DNA from: Collinsella tanakaei YIT 12063
Lineage (GTDB): Bacteria; Actinomycetota; Coriobacteriia; Coriobacteriales; Coriobacteriaceae
DNA: 64,000 nucleotides
NCBI RefSeq assembly: GCF_000225705.1
Contig: NZ_JH126468.1
Span: forward strand, 109,875 to 173,874
Direction: 5' to 3'
Under the pieces are notes generated by a model. That model worked only from the letters and a program-made list of their open reading frames with translations, did not search any database and had not been told where the DNA came from. Positions within the stretch are counted from its first letter, which is position 1, and every line of letters begins with the position of its first letter. A program made the translations under genes and the position numbers. Of this stretch, positions 54,183-64,000 are shown in pieces.

Positions 54183-55031
54183 ATGCTTGCCGACTACCAT
54201 GTCCATACCGAGTTTTCTGACGATTCCGTCTATCCGCTCGACACGGTCTGCCGCGACGCCATAGACCGCGGCTTCGATGAGATCTGCATCACCGATCACG
54301 TCGATTACGGCATCAAGCCGGATGTGGACGAGTTCCGCCGCGACCCGTCGCTGGCGCCCGTAGTCGAAGGCATACCCACCACCAATGTGGACTACGAGCG
54401 CTACATCCCCGCCATCATGCAGGCACGCGAGCGCTACGCCGGCAGGCTTGAAGTGCGCTGCGGTCTGGAATTTGGCGTGCAGTCGCACACGCAGGACCGC
54501 TACAACGCCTTGTTCGACCGCCTCTCGAGCTCGCTCGACTTCATCATCTTGTCCATCCACCAGGTGGGCAACAAGGAGTTTTGGACGGGCGAGTTTCAGC
54601 GGGGGCGCACGCAGGACGAGTACAACACCGCGTACTACCAAGAAATGCTTCACGTGGTCGATACGTTTGATAACTGGAGCGTACTGGGGCACCTTGACCT
54701 TATCAAGCGCTACGATCCCGCAGGTATTTGGCCGCACGAGAAAAGCGAGGAGCTTGTGCGCCAAATCCTTGTCCGCACCATCGAGAAGGGCAGGGGCATC
54801 GAGGTCAACACTTCCTCGTTCCGCTATGGTCTACCGGACCTGCAACCCTGCACCCAGATCCTCAAGCTCTATCGCGAGTCGGGCGGACGCGTGATCACTT
54901 TTGGCAGCGACTCGCACAAACCCGAGCATCTGGGCGCTCATATTCCAGAGGTACGGGAGCGCCTGCGCAATCTTGGCTTTACCGAGTTTTGCACGTACCG
55001 CCGCATGCAGCCCGTGTTTCACGCCCTTTAG
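54183..55031 (+). CDS. PHP-family histidinol-phosphatase (HisK/HisJ type)
   Basis: 282 residues from ATG 54183, behind an AAGGGGGGGG site (the frame is open to 54084). PHP metal motifs: DYHVHTEFSDDS, ICITDHVDYG, GLEFGVQ, LGHLDLIKRYDP and FGSDSHKPEHLG. This family includes the histidinol-phosphatases of histidine synthesis; other phosphoesters are possible because no his genes are adjacent. Confidence 0.9.
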   Translation: MLADYHVHTEFSDDSVYPLDTVCRDAIDRGFDEICITDHVDYGIKPDVDEFRRDPSLAPVVEGIPTTNVDYERYIPAIMQARERYAGRLEVRCGLEFGVQSHTQDRYNALFDRLSSSLDFIILSIHQVGNKEFWTGEFQRGRTQDEYNTAYYQEMLHVVDTFDNWSVLGHLDLIKRYDPAGIWPHEKSEELVRQILVRTIEKGRGIEVNTSSFRYGLPDLQPCTQILKLYRESGGRVITFGSDSHKPEHLGAHIPEVRERLRNLGFTEFCTYRRMQPVFHAL

Positions 55032-55126
55032 GAAACTGCGGCGCCCCCGCACGCCAGACGACAACCGGCGGACGCGCCCCCATCAAACAAATCGCCGATA
55101 TCCCTTAGATTTTGAACAGGTACCCC

Positions 55127-56365
55127 ATGGCCTCTCTTCTCATCCCCATCATCTACCTCACCTTTATCTCGCTTGGCCTGCCCGATTCTTTGTTGGGCAC
55201 GGCCTGGCCGGTCATGCATCTCGACCTGGGCGCACCCGTCGCAGCCCAAAGCGCGATCTCGATCATCATCTCGTGCTGCACCATCGTATCCTCGCTCATG
55301 ACAGCGCGGCTGGTGCGCAAGCTGGGCACGGGCAGGCTGTGCGCCCTCTCAGTTGGCCTTACCGCCGCCGCTATCCTCGCTTTTGCGTTTACGGGCTCCT
55401 TTTGGCAACTCTGCCTGATCTCGATCCCCTACGGCCTGGGCGCAGGCGCTATTGACTCCGCGCTCAACAACTACGTCGCGCTTAACTACGGAGCCAAGCA
55501 CATGAGTTGGCTGCACTGCTGCTGGGGTGTTGGCGCCAGCGCGGGCCCCATTGTAATGGGCTGGGCCCTTGCGGGGCCGCTAAGCTGGCACGGCGGCTAT
55601 CTCGCCATAGGCGCGATCCAAACCCTTATCACCCTTGCTCTGTTCTTTTCCCTGCCTTTGTGGAAGCGCGGCGTGGACGAGGACGCATCCGCCGCAAGCG
55701 ACGGCAAACTGCCAGATTCCAGCGAAGCTTCCGCTAACCAGGAGCAACCCCTTACCAATCGTCAGCTTCTTGCGCTCCCGGGCGCGGCCGCTTCCATAGG
55801 CTCTTTTGGGTTCTATTGCGCGCTTGAAGGCGCGACCGGCCTTTGGAGCGCAACCTACCTGGTCATGGCGCGCGGCGTCGATACGGCAACCGCGGCATCC
55901 ATGGTCTCGCTGTTCTACATCGGTATTACCGCCGGTCGCTTGCTCTCTGGATTCGCTGCGCAATGGATGAGCAGCGAACAGCAGGTCCGCTTGGGTCAGC
56001 TTCTTATTGGCGGCGGCCTTGTCACCCTCATCTTCTTTGACGCCGTCCCCGTGCTCTGGGCAAGCCTTGCCGTCATCGGCCTTGGCTGCGCGCCCATCTA
56101 CCCCAGCATTGTCGCGCTTACGCCTGGGCGCTTTGGCGAGCGCGCATCGCAAGGCATGGTCAGCCTGCAGATGGCGTGCGCATATACGGGCGCTATGGTT
56201 GTACCGCCCCTTTTTGGCATGGTCGCGGGATCAAGCCATCCGGAGCTTATCCCGTTTATGATCGCCGGCCTGCTTGCTGCCGACGTTGTATTGGCTGAGG
56301 TCGCCGTTCGCCGATGCGCGGAATCCGGCCGCCAGACCACCGACAAGCGCGAAAACCAGTCATAG
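55127..56365 (+). CDS. MFS transporter
   Basis: 412 residues from ATG 55127 (a TTG at 55112 is possible). Twelve predicted membrane segments with a cytoplasmic loop (about 200-225) rich in Glu/Ser/Asp. GLPDSLLGTAWPVM at the start and RLVRKLGTGRL as the MFS loop 2-3 motif. The pattern resembles FucP/YfmO-type sugar porters; substrate unknown. Confidence 0.88.
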   Translation: MASLLIPIIYLTFISLGLPDSLLGTAWPVMHLDLGAPVAAQSAISIIISCCTIVSSLMTARLVRKLGTGRLCALSVGLTAAAILAFAFTGSFWQLCLISIPYGLGAGAIDSALNNYVALNYGAKHMSWLHCCWGVGASAGPIVMGWALAGPLSWHGGYLAIGAIQTLITLALFFSLPLWKRGVDEDASAASDGKLPDSSEASANQEQPLTNRQLLALPGAAASIGSFGFYCALEGATGLWSATYLVMARGVDTATAASMVSLFYIGITAGRLLSGFAAQWMSSEQQVRLGQLLIGGGLVTLIFFDAVPVLWASLAVIGLGCAPIYPSIVALTPGRFGERASQGMVSLQMACAYTGAMVVPPLFGMVAGSSHPELIPFMIAGLLAADVVLAEVAVRRCAESGRQTTDKRENQS

Positions 56366-56418
56366 GATTTTGCCGGCGCGTGTACCTGTCGGCATGCGCG
56401 CCGGGCTTTTGGGAACCC

Positions 56419-57546
56419 TTAGCGGGCCAGATAACCTTCCACCACGTTGGCGACCGTCGCCGCATCGTTAATGTCGGCAACCGGCAGATTGATGTGGATA
56501 TGGTTTGCCAGGGTGTCGTTACAGGCAATCGCCAGCGTCGCATCGTCCACTAAATCCAGCGAGCTCGAACCGCGCAGGCGGTCGACGCCGGAACGAGCCA
56601 CTACCACGTTGGGCAGGCCGGCGGTCTTGTACCCCTCCACAATGACCACGTCCACATCGGTGTAACGCGCCAACAAGTCATCAAGCGGAAACTCCTGGTC
56701 CGTATCCGCGTACTCCGCGTATCGATTGGCGCAGATGAGGCCCACATGGCGGCTGCCCGCCTCCGCGTGACGCCAGGAATCCTTGCCCGGCACATCGATG
56801 TCGAAGCGGTGGTGCCCGTGGTGCTTGATGGACCCCACGCGCAGCCCGCGCGCCGTTAGCACGGCAATAACCTTCTCTACCAGCGTGGTCTTTCCAGAAT
56901 TCTGGTAACCGATAAATGCAACTGCAGGGGCGGGAGCGGCGGGGGCATCTTCACTGGAGTCAGAAGCGGTAGCGTCCGCGCCGTCCTTGCCCTCAACCGC
57001 CGCGGCACTGGCGCCCTCGCGCTCCCACACGCCGGAGCGTCCCCCCTCTTTTAGCAGCAGGCGCACGTCGACGATCTCCATGCCGCGATCGACCGCCTTG
57101 CACATATCGTAGATGGTGAGGCAGGCCGTGCTCGCCGCGGTCAGCGCCTCCATCTCGATGCCGGTCACGCCCGTGACGCCGCAGGTTGCCAGCACGTGAA
57201 AGCCCACACGACCGTCTTTGCGCGCGCCCTCGCCCATAGCGGGGATGGGCTCGATCTCCACCTTGCTTTTAGTGATGTTGAGGGGATGGCACATGGGTAT
57301 GAGGTCGCTGGCCCGTTTGGACGCCATGATTCCGGCCACGCGCGCGCAGGCGAGTACGTCGCCCTTCTTTGCGCGGTCCTCGAGCACCATGGCCTGGGTC
57401 TCCGGATGCATGAGGATGCTGCCCTCCGCCACGGCGATGCGGCGGGTCACGGCCTTATCGCCCACATCGACCATGCGGACGTCACCGGACTCGTCAACGT
57501 GCGTCAGCTCGTCACGATATGCATCGCGGGGATTGTTCTGAGTCAT
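56419..57546 (-). CDS. moaC: MoaC-MobB fusion protein
   Basis: 375 residues from ATG 57546 (GGGAG upstream). Residues 12-165 are MoaC, cyclic pyranopterin monophosphate synthase: [31 protein letters not shown] and [23 protein letters not shown]. After a Glu/Ala/Asp linker, residues 205-375 are MobB: P-loop [16 protein letters not shown] (213-221 core), GSIKHHGHH and VEGYK. MoaC acts right after MoaA; MobB assists the MGD step. Both domains keep their key residues. It is co-directional with moaA, 95 bases downstream. Confidence 0.93.
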   Translation of the reverse strand: MTQNNPRDAYRDELTHVDESGDVRMVDVGDKAVTRRIAVAEGSILMHPETQAMVLEDRAKKGDVLACARVAGIMASKRASDLIPMCHPLNITKSKVEIEPIPAMGEGARKDGRVGFHVLATCGVTGVTGIEMEALTAASTACLTIYDMCKAVDRGMEIVDVRLLLKEGGRSGVWEREGASAAAVEGKDGADATASDSSEDAPAAPAPAVAFIGYQNSGKTTLVEKVIAVLTARGLRVGSIKHHGHHRFDIDVPGKDSWRHAEAGSRHVGLICANRYAEYADTDQEFPLDDLLARYTDVDVVIVEGYKTAGLPNVVVARSGVDRLRGSSSLDLVDDATLAIACNDTLANHIHINLPVADINDAATVANVVEGYLAR

Positions 57547-57641
57547 GTGCGTTCTCCCTAGAACCCGGGCGGGGCCCGTCTTGATGTGCATCCATTCTAC
57601 CCAGCGCGCCGCTGCGCAACTGCCGCGCAAGACGCGCCTTC

Positions 57642-58706
57642 TCAACCGCCGATCTGCGACATGAAACGCTCCGTGCCTTCGATCACCTCATGCTCTTGCG
57701 GCTTATGCGCGACGGCGTCGCGGAAAATCTCGACAACGCGCGCGTCATCGCCCGAGCGCAAAGCCTCTCGCACGTGATACTCCGCATCGGAAAACAAACA
57801 TGGGCGAATAGAGCCGTCCGCGGTAAGCCTCATGCGGTTGCAGCTGCTGCAGAAATGGTTCGACATGGCAGAGATGAATCCCACCGTGCCCGCAGCGCCC
57901 GGAAAACGCCAATAGCGAGCCGGCCCAGCCCCGTCGGGCAAAAGCGCGTTATCCACCGGCTCAAGCCCACCTACCCCCGCAGCGCTGGCAGCGGCGTCGA
58001 TAATCTGGCGCAGCTCGCTAGAGGGCACGGTATCGCTGGCGTCCCATTGCTCGGGACAAAGCTCGCCATCCGGGTTTTCCCCAGCATCCGCTGCGCAAAA
58101 CCCGCGATTTTCATCGCTTCCAATGGGCATGTACTCAATAAAGCGCACGTGTACGGGACGATCGATCGAAAGCCTCGCCATGCCAAACACGTCTTGATTG
58201 AGTCTGCGAACCACCACGCAGTTCACCTTCACGGGATCAAACCCGTACTCCAGCGCCGCATCTATGCCCGCAAGGGTCTGCTCCAGGCGTCCCAAGCGGG
58301 TGATCTTAGAAAACTGGACGGGATCTAATGTATCCAGCGAGATGTTGACGCGATCAAGCCCCGCCTCTTTGAGCTGCGATACAAAACGCGGCAGAAGCAC
58401 GCCATTGGTAGTAAGCGATATGTCCTCTATCTGCGGAATTGCACGGATTTCTTCAATCAACGGAATGATGCGATGGCTTACCAGCGGCTCGCCACCGGTT
58501 AAGCGCACGCGCGTAATGCCCTCGCCCGCGACCAGACGCACAAAGCGGGCTATTTCCTCGGCACTCAACAACTCGCCATGCGCGCGCGGAGGCACGCCGT
58601 CGGCGGGCATGCAGTACACGCAGCGAAAGTTGCATTTATCCGTAACGGCGATGCGCAGGTAGCTTATCTTTCTATCAAAGCCATCTTGAAGCGCATGTTT
58701 TACCAC
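57642..58706 (-). CDS. moaA: GTP 3',8-cyclase MoaA
   Basis: 354 residues from GTG 58706 (GGGGG five bases upstream; the frame is open to 58730). Radical-SAM Cys motif [13 protein letters not shown] near residue 28, LTGGEPLV, and the second cluster in [21 protein letters not shown]. It ends in Gly-Gly, needed for activity. First step of molybdenum cofactor synthesis, followed by MoaC. Confidence 0.95.
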   Translation of the reverse strand: MVKHALQDGFDRKISYLRIAVTDKCNFRCVYCMPADGVPPRAHGELLSAEEIARFVRLVAGEGITRVRLTGGEPLVSHRIIPLIEEIRAIPQIEDISLTTNGVLLPRFVSQLKEAGLDRVNISLDTLDPVQFSKITRLGRLEQTLAGIDAALEYGFDPVKVNCVVVRRLNQDVFGMARLSIDRPVHVRFIEYMPIGSDENRGFCAADAGENPDGELCPEQWDASDTVPSSELRQIIDAAASAAGVGGLEPVDNALLPDGAGPARYWRFPGAAGTVGFISAMSNHFCSSCNRMRLTADGSIRPCLFSDAEYHVREALRSGDDARVVEIFRDAVAHKPQEHEVIEGTERFMSQIGG

Positions 58707-58846
58707 GTGAACCCCCGTTCGCCGCAACACAGGTCATTATTCTCCGTCTGGAATCATAACCCATATTTGAGTTGCGGCGTCAACCAGAAGATGGGTTGGC
58801 GGCGCTGCGATCGCGTTGTGCCTATCTGAAACGTACTGGTGAAAAC

Positions 58847-59518
58847 TCACTCCGTATAGAACTCGTCCAGATACTCACGTAAAAGGGAAGTATCGAAATC
58901 CAAGCGCCCGCCGGGACGCTCACGAGCAACGCCTTGCTTGAGCAGGCGTCGCTTATAGGTTGACGCGTACCCGTTTGTCACATCCATACGAGCAGCTATG
59001 TCAACAAGCCGACTGCCGTCGGAATCATCCAACATCGCCAGTGCAAATGCCAGGTCTTTTTCCGACATCTCACGCACCGTTGCCTCGAGAACGCCACGCC
59101 TAAAATCCTCACGCGCTTCAGCGATGCCACGCCGTGCATCCTCAGCCGTAATCACCTGCGACGTCCACGCCTCTTCCCACATGAAGTAGCCGACAAGCTG
59201 CAACATATACGCAAAGCCACCAATAGAAGCTGCGGAAAGTTCAAGGGCCTCGCGCTCAATCGTTTTGCCGACCGCTTCGACAGTGCGACGCAGCGCAAGT
59301 TTCACCTCGCCATCTTCGATACGCCCTATATACTGCTGGCGTGCGCGGCTTAAAGACGTTACGCGCTCGCCAGCAATAAGATCCGCAACATCAGAAGGCA
59401 GTCCCGCCATAACCAAAGCGACGCTATACCCCTCTCGAACGGGTCGAGTACGACCAGTCATAACGGGCGGAACCATGCCAAAGGATGGCGGGCTTAATGA
59501 CTGCTGGAGGGAGCACAA
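58847..59518 (-). pseudogene. C-terminal fragment of an AAA-type ATPase
   Basis: 223 codons containing VALVMAGLPSDVADLI, RARQQYIGRIEDGEVKLALRRTV and EALELSAASIGGFAYMLQLVGYFMW, then a winged-helix-like end (LVDIAARMDVTNGYASTYKRRLL). These match the part of AAA_16-type ATP-binding proteins after Walker B. The P-loop half is missing, and upstream DNA does not supply it. Probably a deletion remnant. Confidence 0.65.
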
Positions 59519-59590
59519 TCACTCGAATTAGACCCTTCCCCGCCCACCTCGTGGCACTCAGCCGCCACACCAACTGGCGACGATTTGCTC

Positions 59591-59630
59591 CCCGCGATTT
59601 CCCATGGATACCATTTTGAGAAATCGCGGG
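59591..59630. repeat. Perfect 11-bp-arm inverted repeat
   Basis: CCCGCGATTTC (59591-59601) and GAAATCGCGGG (59620-59630) form a stem downstream of pflA. No T-run follows. Confidence 0.6.
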
Positions 59631-59689
59631 TCGCTAATACACCATCTTGTATGCCGATTCTTCAATAGCCGAATCGGAGAGCCCTCTTT

Positions 59690-60508
59690 CTACGCTCCGT
59701 AAGCATTCTTCTCCGCAGCGCGGCCGGCACGCATGCCATGCAGCACCGCTGCGCGCAGCTCCGGAATCCGGGCCTTGTCCATCTGCGGGACGCCTTCGAG
59801 CTTGTAGGGAATGCCGAGCTTCTCGTATTTCACAATACCCATGGTGTGGTACGGCAGCAGCTCAAGGCCAACCACGTTGCGCCAGGGAGCGATCAGTCGA
59901 CCCAGAGCCTCGCATTCTTCAACCGTATCGGTAATGCCCGGCACGATCACGTGGCGGATCACGGTCTTGATGCCGCGACGGGCGATTTCATCCCCAAACG
60001 CTATGATGCGCGCAGGGTCGCAACCCGTCAGCTCGCGATGACCCTCTGGGTCGGCATGCTTAATATCCAACAACACCATATCGGTCTCGCGCAACACAGC
60101 GTCAAAGCGCTCCGGATGCTCGGGCGAATAGGCATAGCCGCAGCTATCAAGGCACGTGTGAACACGGCCGCGGGGATTCTCGTGCATGGTGCGGAACAGA
60201 TCGGCCAGGAAATCCGGCTGCAACAAGGGCTCGCCACCCGTAACGGTGATGCCGCCGGACTTGTAGAACTGCCGATTGCTTTCAAATTCTTGAACAAGTT
60301 TCTCGACCGAAACCATGCTACCCGCGTTCACTGCCCAAGTATCGGGGTTGTGGCAGTACGCGCAGCGCATGGGGCATCCTTGGGTAAAGACCACAAAGCG
60401 AATACCGGGGCCGTCCACCGTGCCCATGCTCTCGATCGAATGAATGCGTCCAAGGGCGTACTGAGAAGATGCGGCATCTGCATCCGCATCGAATATCTTC
60501 TGAGCCAT
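59690..60508 (-). CDS. pflA: Pyruvate formate-lyase activating enzyme
   Basis: 272 residues. Radical-SAM motif TQGCPMRCAYCHNPDTW near residue 44, SGGITVTGGEPLLQPDF and DIKHADPEGHRELTG. It makes the glycyl radical on pyruvate formate-lyase, for anaerobic acetyl-CoA and formate formation. pflB is not in this window. Confidence 0.93.
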   Translation of the reverse strand: MAQKIFDADADAASSQYALGRIHSIESMGTVDGPGIRFVVFTQGCPMRCAYCHNPDTWAVNAGSMVSVEKLVQEFESNRQFYKSGGITVTGGEPLLQPDFLADLFRTMHENPRGRVHTCLDSCGYAYSPEHPERFDAVLRETDMVLLDIKHADPEGHRELTGCDPARIIAFGDEIARRGIKTVIRHVIVPGITDTVEECEALGRLIAPWRNVVGLELLPYHTMGIVKYEKLGIPYKLEGVPQMDKARIPELRAAVLHGMRAGRAAEKNAYGA

Positions 60509-60584
60509 GCGTGCTCCTTACTTGAATGGTTCCCATCCATTCTAGAGCACGCACGGCCGCGTCAATGTGCTTGTTTTGCTGCCG

Positions 60585-61904
60585 TTACTCGTCCGCGGCG
60601 TCAAGCGAAGCAAAGGCCTGCTCAAGGTCCCAAATAATATCGTCCGCCGCCTCGGTGCCAATGGACAGGCGAATGGTCGCCTGTGTGATGCCCTGGTCGG
60701 CAAGTTCGGCGTCGGTCAGCTGCGAATGCGTGGTAGTCGCGGGATGGATCACCAGGCTCTTTACATCTGCTACGTTTGCCAGCAGGCTAAACACCTGCAG
60801 ATGGTCGATGAACTTCCACGCAGCCTCTTTACCGCCCTTGATCTCAAAGGTGAAGATGGAAGCTCCGCCGCGCGGGAAGTACTCGGCATAGAGCTCGTGA
60901 TCGGGGTGGTCGGGCAGGCTTGGATGGTTCACGCGCGCAACATGCGGATTGGATGCAAGATACTCCACTACGCGGCGGGTGTTCTCGATGTGGCGATCAA
61001 GACGCAGCGAAAGGGTCTCGGCACCCTGCAGCAAAGTCCAAGCGTTGAAGGGCGAGATGCACGGGCCCTCATCGCGCAGCAAGATTGCACGCACGTAGGT
61101 TGCAAACGCCGCGGGTCCCGCCGCATCGACAAAAGAAATGCCATGGTAGCTGGGGTTCGCCGCTGCAATAGGAGCATATTTGCCGCTTGCCGCCCAATCG
61201 AAGGTTCCGCCGTCCACGATAATGCCGCCGAGGCTTGTGCCGTGACCGCCGATGAACTTGGTGGCGGAGTGCACCACTATATCCGCTCCGTGCTCAAGAG
61301 GACGGAATAGATACGGCGTGCCAAACGTGTTATCGACCACTACGGGTAGACCGTTGTCATGAGCGATCTTAGCGATAGCGTCAACATTTGGAATATCGGA
61401 ATTTGGGTTACCGAGCGTCTCCAGGTAGACCAGCGCGGTGTTGGGACGAATCGCCTCAGAGACCTCGTCCAGATCATGAGCGTCCACAAAGGTAGTCTCG
61501 ATGCCAAATGCCGCCAGCGTGTGCTCAAGCAGGTTGTAAGTTCCGCCGTAGATGGTTTTCTGAGCCACCACGTGAGCTCCGGCCTGCGCCAGCGCCTGGA
61601 TGGTCAGCGTAATCGCCGCGGCACCGGACGCCACCGCCAGTGCGGCCACGCCGCCCTCGAGCGCCGCGATGCGCTCCTCGAGAACGGATTGCGTGGTGTT
61701 GGTAAGGCGTCCGTAGATATTACCCGCGTCCGCCAGGCCGAATCGATCCGCCGCATGCTGCGAGTTCTTAAACACATAGCTGGTGGTTTGATAGATTGGG
61801 ACCGCACGCGAATCCGTTGCCGGATCAGGCTGCTCCTGGCCCACGTGCAGCTGCAGGGTGTCGAAATGGAATGTGTGGTTTGGATTGTCCGTGTACTGGC
61901 CCAT
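60585..61904 (-). CDS. metY: O-acetylhomoserine sulfhydrylase (MetY type)
   Basis: 439-residue Cys/Met metabolism PLP enzyme. Starts [37 protein letters not shown] lysine in [38 protein letters not shown]. It forms homocysteine from O-acetylhomoserine and sulfide. Strong promoter and an inverted repeat lie upstream; AAGGAGG precedes the ATG. Confidence 0.94.
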   Translation of the reverse strand: MGQYTDNPNHTFHFDTLQLHVGQEQPDPATDSRAVPIYQTTSYVFKNSQHAADRFGLADAGNIYGRLTNTTQSVLEERIAALEGGVAALAVASGAAAITLTIQALAQAGAHVVAQKTIYGGTYNLLEHTLAAFGIETTFVDAHDLDEVSEAIRPNTALVYLETLGNPNSDIPNVDAIAKIAHDNGLPVVVDNTFGTPYLFRPLEHGADIVVHSATKFIGGHGTSLGGIIVDGGTFDWAASGKYAPIAAANPSYHGISFVDAAGPAAFATYVRAILLRDEGPCISPFNAWTLLQGAETLSLRLDRHIENTRRVVEYLASNPHVARVNHPSLPDHPDHELYAEYFPRGGASIFTFEIKGGKEAAWKFIDHLQVFSLLANVADVKSLVIHPATTTHSQLTDAELADQGITQATIRLSIGTEAADDIIWDLEQAFASLDAADE

Positions 61905-61936
61905 GGTTTGCCTCCTTGACTCTTTGCTCCCCCAGT

Positions 61937-62000
61937 AATTACCTACTTATTCTGTAGTTAATTGGGGTTGCATAGTACGCTTCTGATTGCCAAAGGTCAA
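61937..62000 (-). promoter_or_regulatory. metY promoter with downstream operator
   Basis: Minus-strand TTGACC (61995-62000) and TACTAT (61972-61977) are 17 bases apart. Just downstream, AATTACCTAC-N7-GTAGTTAATT (61937-61963) is an inverted repeat (9/10), extended by flanking CCCCA/TGGGG. It is placed like a repressor site. The leader is too short for a SAM riboswitch. Confidence 0.65.
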
Positions 62001-62160
62001 ACCCACGGCATTGGTTGGTTTCCATGTTGTTACGCGCCCGCCGTCGCTTCCCGCCGGTGCCCCCTGCGTTTATCCGCGAGCATAAAGCAATAACGCGTTC
62101 GCACAAAGCCTCTACCTTGACGTATTATCGATAAGCTGCACATCTACCGGGGGAACAACC

Positions 62161-63294
62161 ATGTCGACCGATCTTAGTTCGCGCATTCGCGACTTCATCA
62201 AATCCGAAGCCGTTTTAGTTATCGCCGCCGTCGCGGCGGTTGCATCTATGGCGGCCTTCCCCCTCACCCCCGCCACGCTTTCTACCTATATTGGCTATAT
62301 CGACATGCGTACCATAGGCCTGTTGTTCTGCCTGATGACGGTAGTCGCAGGTCTGGGAAGGGCGGGGCTTCTCAACGCCATTCGCGATTGGCTCATGACC
62401 CGCGTTGGATCAGCCCGCACGCTCGCTTTTATACTTATCAACGTCGTCTTTATCTCCGCCATGCTGATCACCAACGACGTTGCGCTCATCACGTTTGTGC
62501 CGCTGGCCCTCGCCCTGTTTATGCAAGCGACCCCGCGCGCGACCATCGCCACCGTTGTCGCCATCACCGTCGCGGCAAACCTAGGATCCATGTGCACCCC
62601 CATCGGCAATCCCCAAAACATCTTTTTAGTCTCCGCGTTCAGTATGGACATAGCCGCATTCTTTGCGACGGTTCTTCCGGTGGGGGCGCTCAGCTACCTA
62701 TGCTGCATCGCTCTCACCCTGATGGTTCCAACCGAACATCTTGAAGACGTGAATCACGGAGAAGCATCTCCTGTACACCCACGGCTTCTCGCGCTCTACC
62801 TTATACTCTTTGCACTTTGCATCGCATGCGTTGGCCACGCCATCTCATGGCAGCTCTGTTGCGCCGCCGTCGCCGCCGCATGCCTCGTCCTTGATCGGCG
62901 TGTCTTTATGAACCTAGACGCGAGCTTGCTCGTCACGTTCATTTGCTTCTTCGTCTTTGTTGGAAACCTCAAGCAAATCGGCTCGGTCTCATCCTTCATC
63001 GGCGGCATTATGGAGGGGCGCGAAGTGCTGGTCTCCGCCCTTGCCAGCCAAATCATAAGTAACGTTCCCGCCGCTATTATGCTTTCTGGCTTTACCGACA
63101 ATGTGCAGGCGCTGCTGCTTGGCACCAACATTGGAGGACTCGGCACGCCCATCGCGTCGCTCGCGAGTCTTATCTCGCTGCGCATCTACGCCCGTATGCC
63201 CCACGCTCAAACCGGTCGCTACCTACTCTGGTTCTGCGTGATCAACATCTGCCTGCTTGCACTGCTGCTTTTTATCACGTTCATCCTCTTCTAG
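62161..63294 (+). CDS. SLC13/ArsB-NhaD superfamily transporter
   Basis: 377 residues, about ten membrane segments. FISAMLITNDVALITFVPLALAL and AANLGSMCTPIGNPQNIFL are superfamily motifs, repeated in the second half (SNVPAAIMLSGF...GTNIGGLGTPIASLASLISL). Members move citrate, arsenite or other anions; substrate unknown. A GGGGGAA site precedes the ATG. Confidence 0.88.
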   Translation: MSTDLSSRIRDFIKSEAVLVIAAVAAVASMAAFPLTPATLSTYIGYIDMRTIGLLFCLMTVVAGLGRAGLLNAIRDWLMTRVGSARTLAFILINVVFISAMLITNDVALITFVPLALALFMQATPRATIATVVAITVAANLGSMCTPIGNPQNIFLVSAFSMDIAAFFATVLPVGALSYLCCIALTLMVPTEHLEDVNHGEASPVHPRLLALYLILFALCIACVGHAISWQLCCAAVAAACLVLDRRVFMNLDASLLVTFICFFVFVGNLKQIGSVSSFIGGIMEGREVLVSALASQIISNVPAAIMLSGFTDNVQALLLGTNIGGLGTPIASLASLISLRIYARMPHAQTGRYLLWFCVINICLLALLLFITFILF

Positions 63295-63327
63295 TTTTAT
63301 CGCTTTTGAGGTGCTGGCCGCAGTAAC

Positions 63328-63482
63328 GGCGCGCACTTATGACGGATAATCGCATCGATTACCGAGAAGGCATAGTAGGCGCCCCCGCCTGACCTTAGAA
63401 ACAGCTGGCAGACGCCATGCCTACCTAGGGCATACAAAGAGAATTTCATAATTCGTGCAATTATCCGTCATAAGCGCGCGGC
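63328..63482. repeat. MITE-like element with ~26-bp inverted ends
   Basis: The left end (63328-63353) and the right end (63457-63482) share an inverted CTTATGACGGATAAT core with GC-rich flanks (about 23 of 26 match). About 100 bp of non-coding DNA lies between. The structure is that of a small non-autonomous element or a large stem-loop. Confidence 0.65.
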
Positions 63483-63681
63483 GGGTGCGCGACGGATAGC
63501 AAACGTACCACTCTGCTCGCATTCCCAGCGCCCATTAACGCCAGCCCTAAAGCTCCCGCAGTGAGACGATATGAGTTGAACATTGGGAGCCCCTCCCCTT
63601 GCAGCTCTATCGTGGGTCGGGCGACAATGGTCGTAGCGCCAACCGTGGCCGCGCGCCACATGCGACGGAGAGGGGCCCGCC
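63483..63681. other. Presumed left end of the IS110 element
   Basis: No gene seen. The stretch before the transposase should include the IS left end; IS110 elements lack large inverted repeats, so the exact end cannot be set. Confidence 0.4.
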
Positions 63682-64000
63682 ATGTCCAATTATGTCACAG
63701 CCATCGGTCTCGACGTCCACGCGAGGAGCATCTCCGCATGCGCCTTCGACCCCATGACCGGCGAGGTGTCCCGCGCAAGGTTCGGATACGACCCCGCGTC
63801 GGTCGCCGAGTGGGCACTGGGGTTCGAGTCGCCCAAGGCGGTGTACGAGAGCGGCCCGACCGGCTTCCACCTCTGCCGCGCCCTGAGGGCGCTCGGCGTC
63901 GACTGCGCCGTAGGCGCCGTCTCCAAGATGCACCGGCCGGCCGCCGACCGCGGGCGCAAGAACGACCGGCGCGACGCCGAGTGGCTCGCCAGGCTCCTCG
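63682..64000 (+). mobile_element. IS110-family transposase (partial, right edge)
   Basis: 106 codons open to the window edge. AIGLDVHARSISACAFD with the first catalytic Asp, VYESGPTGFHLCRALRALG and RGKNDRRDAEWLARLL-type region (seen as KNDRRDAEWLARLL) are the DEDD motifs of IS110 transposases. GGAGAGGGG precedes the ATG. The serine-containing C-terminal part lies outside. Confidence 0.9.

Noticed and set aside
61905..62160. SAM riboswitch before metY
   Set aside because: The leader after the promoter is only about 60 bases and lacks the conserved SAM aptamer helices.

Overview
The window looks like chromosome of a gut Coriobacteriia bacterium, most likely Collinsella. This is inferred from high GC, actinobacterial-looking housekeeping genes, an archaeal-type topoisomerase I, pyruvate formate-lyase activation, hypA/hypB and an unusual number of sugar phosphotransferase (PTS) operons. 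No rRNA or taxonomic marker was read, so the genus is an inference.

Region 1 (1-8.3 kb, all minus strand) is an amino-sugar cluster of N-acetylgalactosamine/galactosamine type. It has a mannose-family PTS (IIA, YajC, IIB, IIC, IID), a GntR/UTRA regulator, an AgaS-type isomerase/deaminase, an N-acetylhexosamine-6-phosphate deacetylase, a LacX-like epimerase and a tagatose-6-phosphate-kinase-like gene that runs off the left edge. The same operator-like palindrome lies before the PTS operon and before agaS.

Region 2 (8.8-24.25 kb) is an integrated island of about 15.4 kb. A 46-bp copy of the 3' half of tRNA-Thr(CGT) at 8804-8849 matches the intact tRNA gene at 24207-24252. Inside the left end is a frameshifted tyrosine integrase. 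The cargo is (i) a D-glucosaminate-type operon (PTS IIABCD, ammonia lyase, KDGP aldolase) divergent from an RpiR regulator, with perfect TGTAG-N4-CTACA palindromes between them, and (ii) a lactose/cellobiose-type PTS (IIB, IIC, IIA) with a GH1 6-phospho-glycosidase and a divergent PRD regulator. In the GH1 enzyme the acid/base glutamate is replaced by glutamine, the substitution known from plant myrosinases. Between and after the cargo lie IS and argF remnants.

Region 3 (24.2-42.1 kb) is mostly housekeeping: purine nucleoside phosphorylase, YhcH/EbgC-like protein, isocitrate dehydrogenase family, a 3-hydroxyisobutyrate-dehydrogenase-like protein with a His/Cys-rich tail, DegV, long HPF, a solute-binding lipoprotein, ComF, RicT/PSP1, HolB, Tmk, a HAD phosphatase and topoisomerase I.

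Region 4 (42.1-64 kb) has a decayed lipoprotein gene, a regular array of six 16-bp motifs in alternating orientation, hypB-hypA, tatC-tatA/B, a STAS protein, TPR proteins, MenG, a MocR-like aminotransferase, NhaA, PpaC, HisK-type PHP phosphatase, an MFS transporter, a MoaC-MobB fusion with MoaA, a truncated ATPase, PflA, MetY, an SLC13/ArsB-like transporter, a MITE-like inverted repeat and the start of an IS110 transposase.
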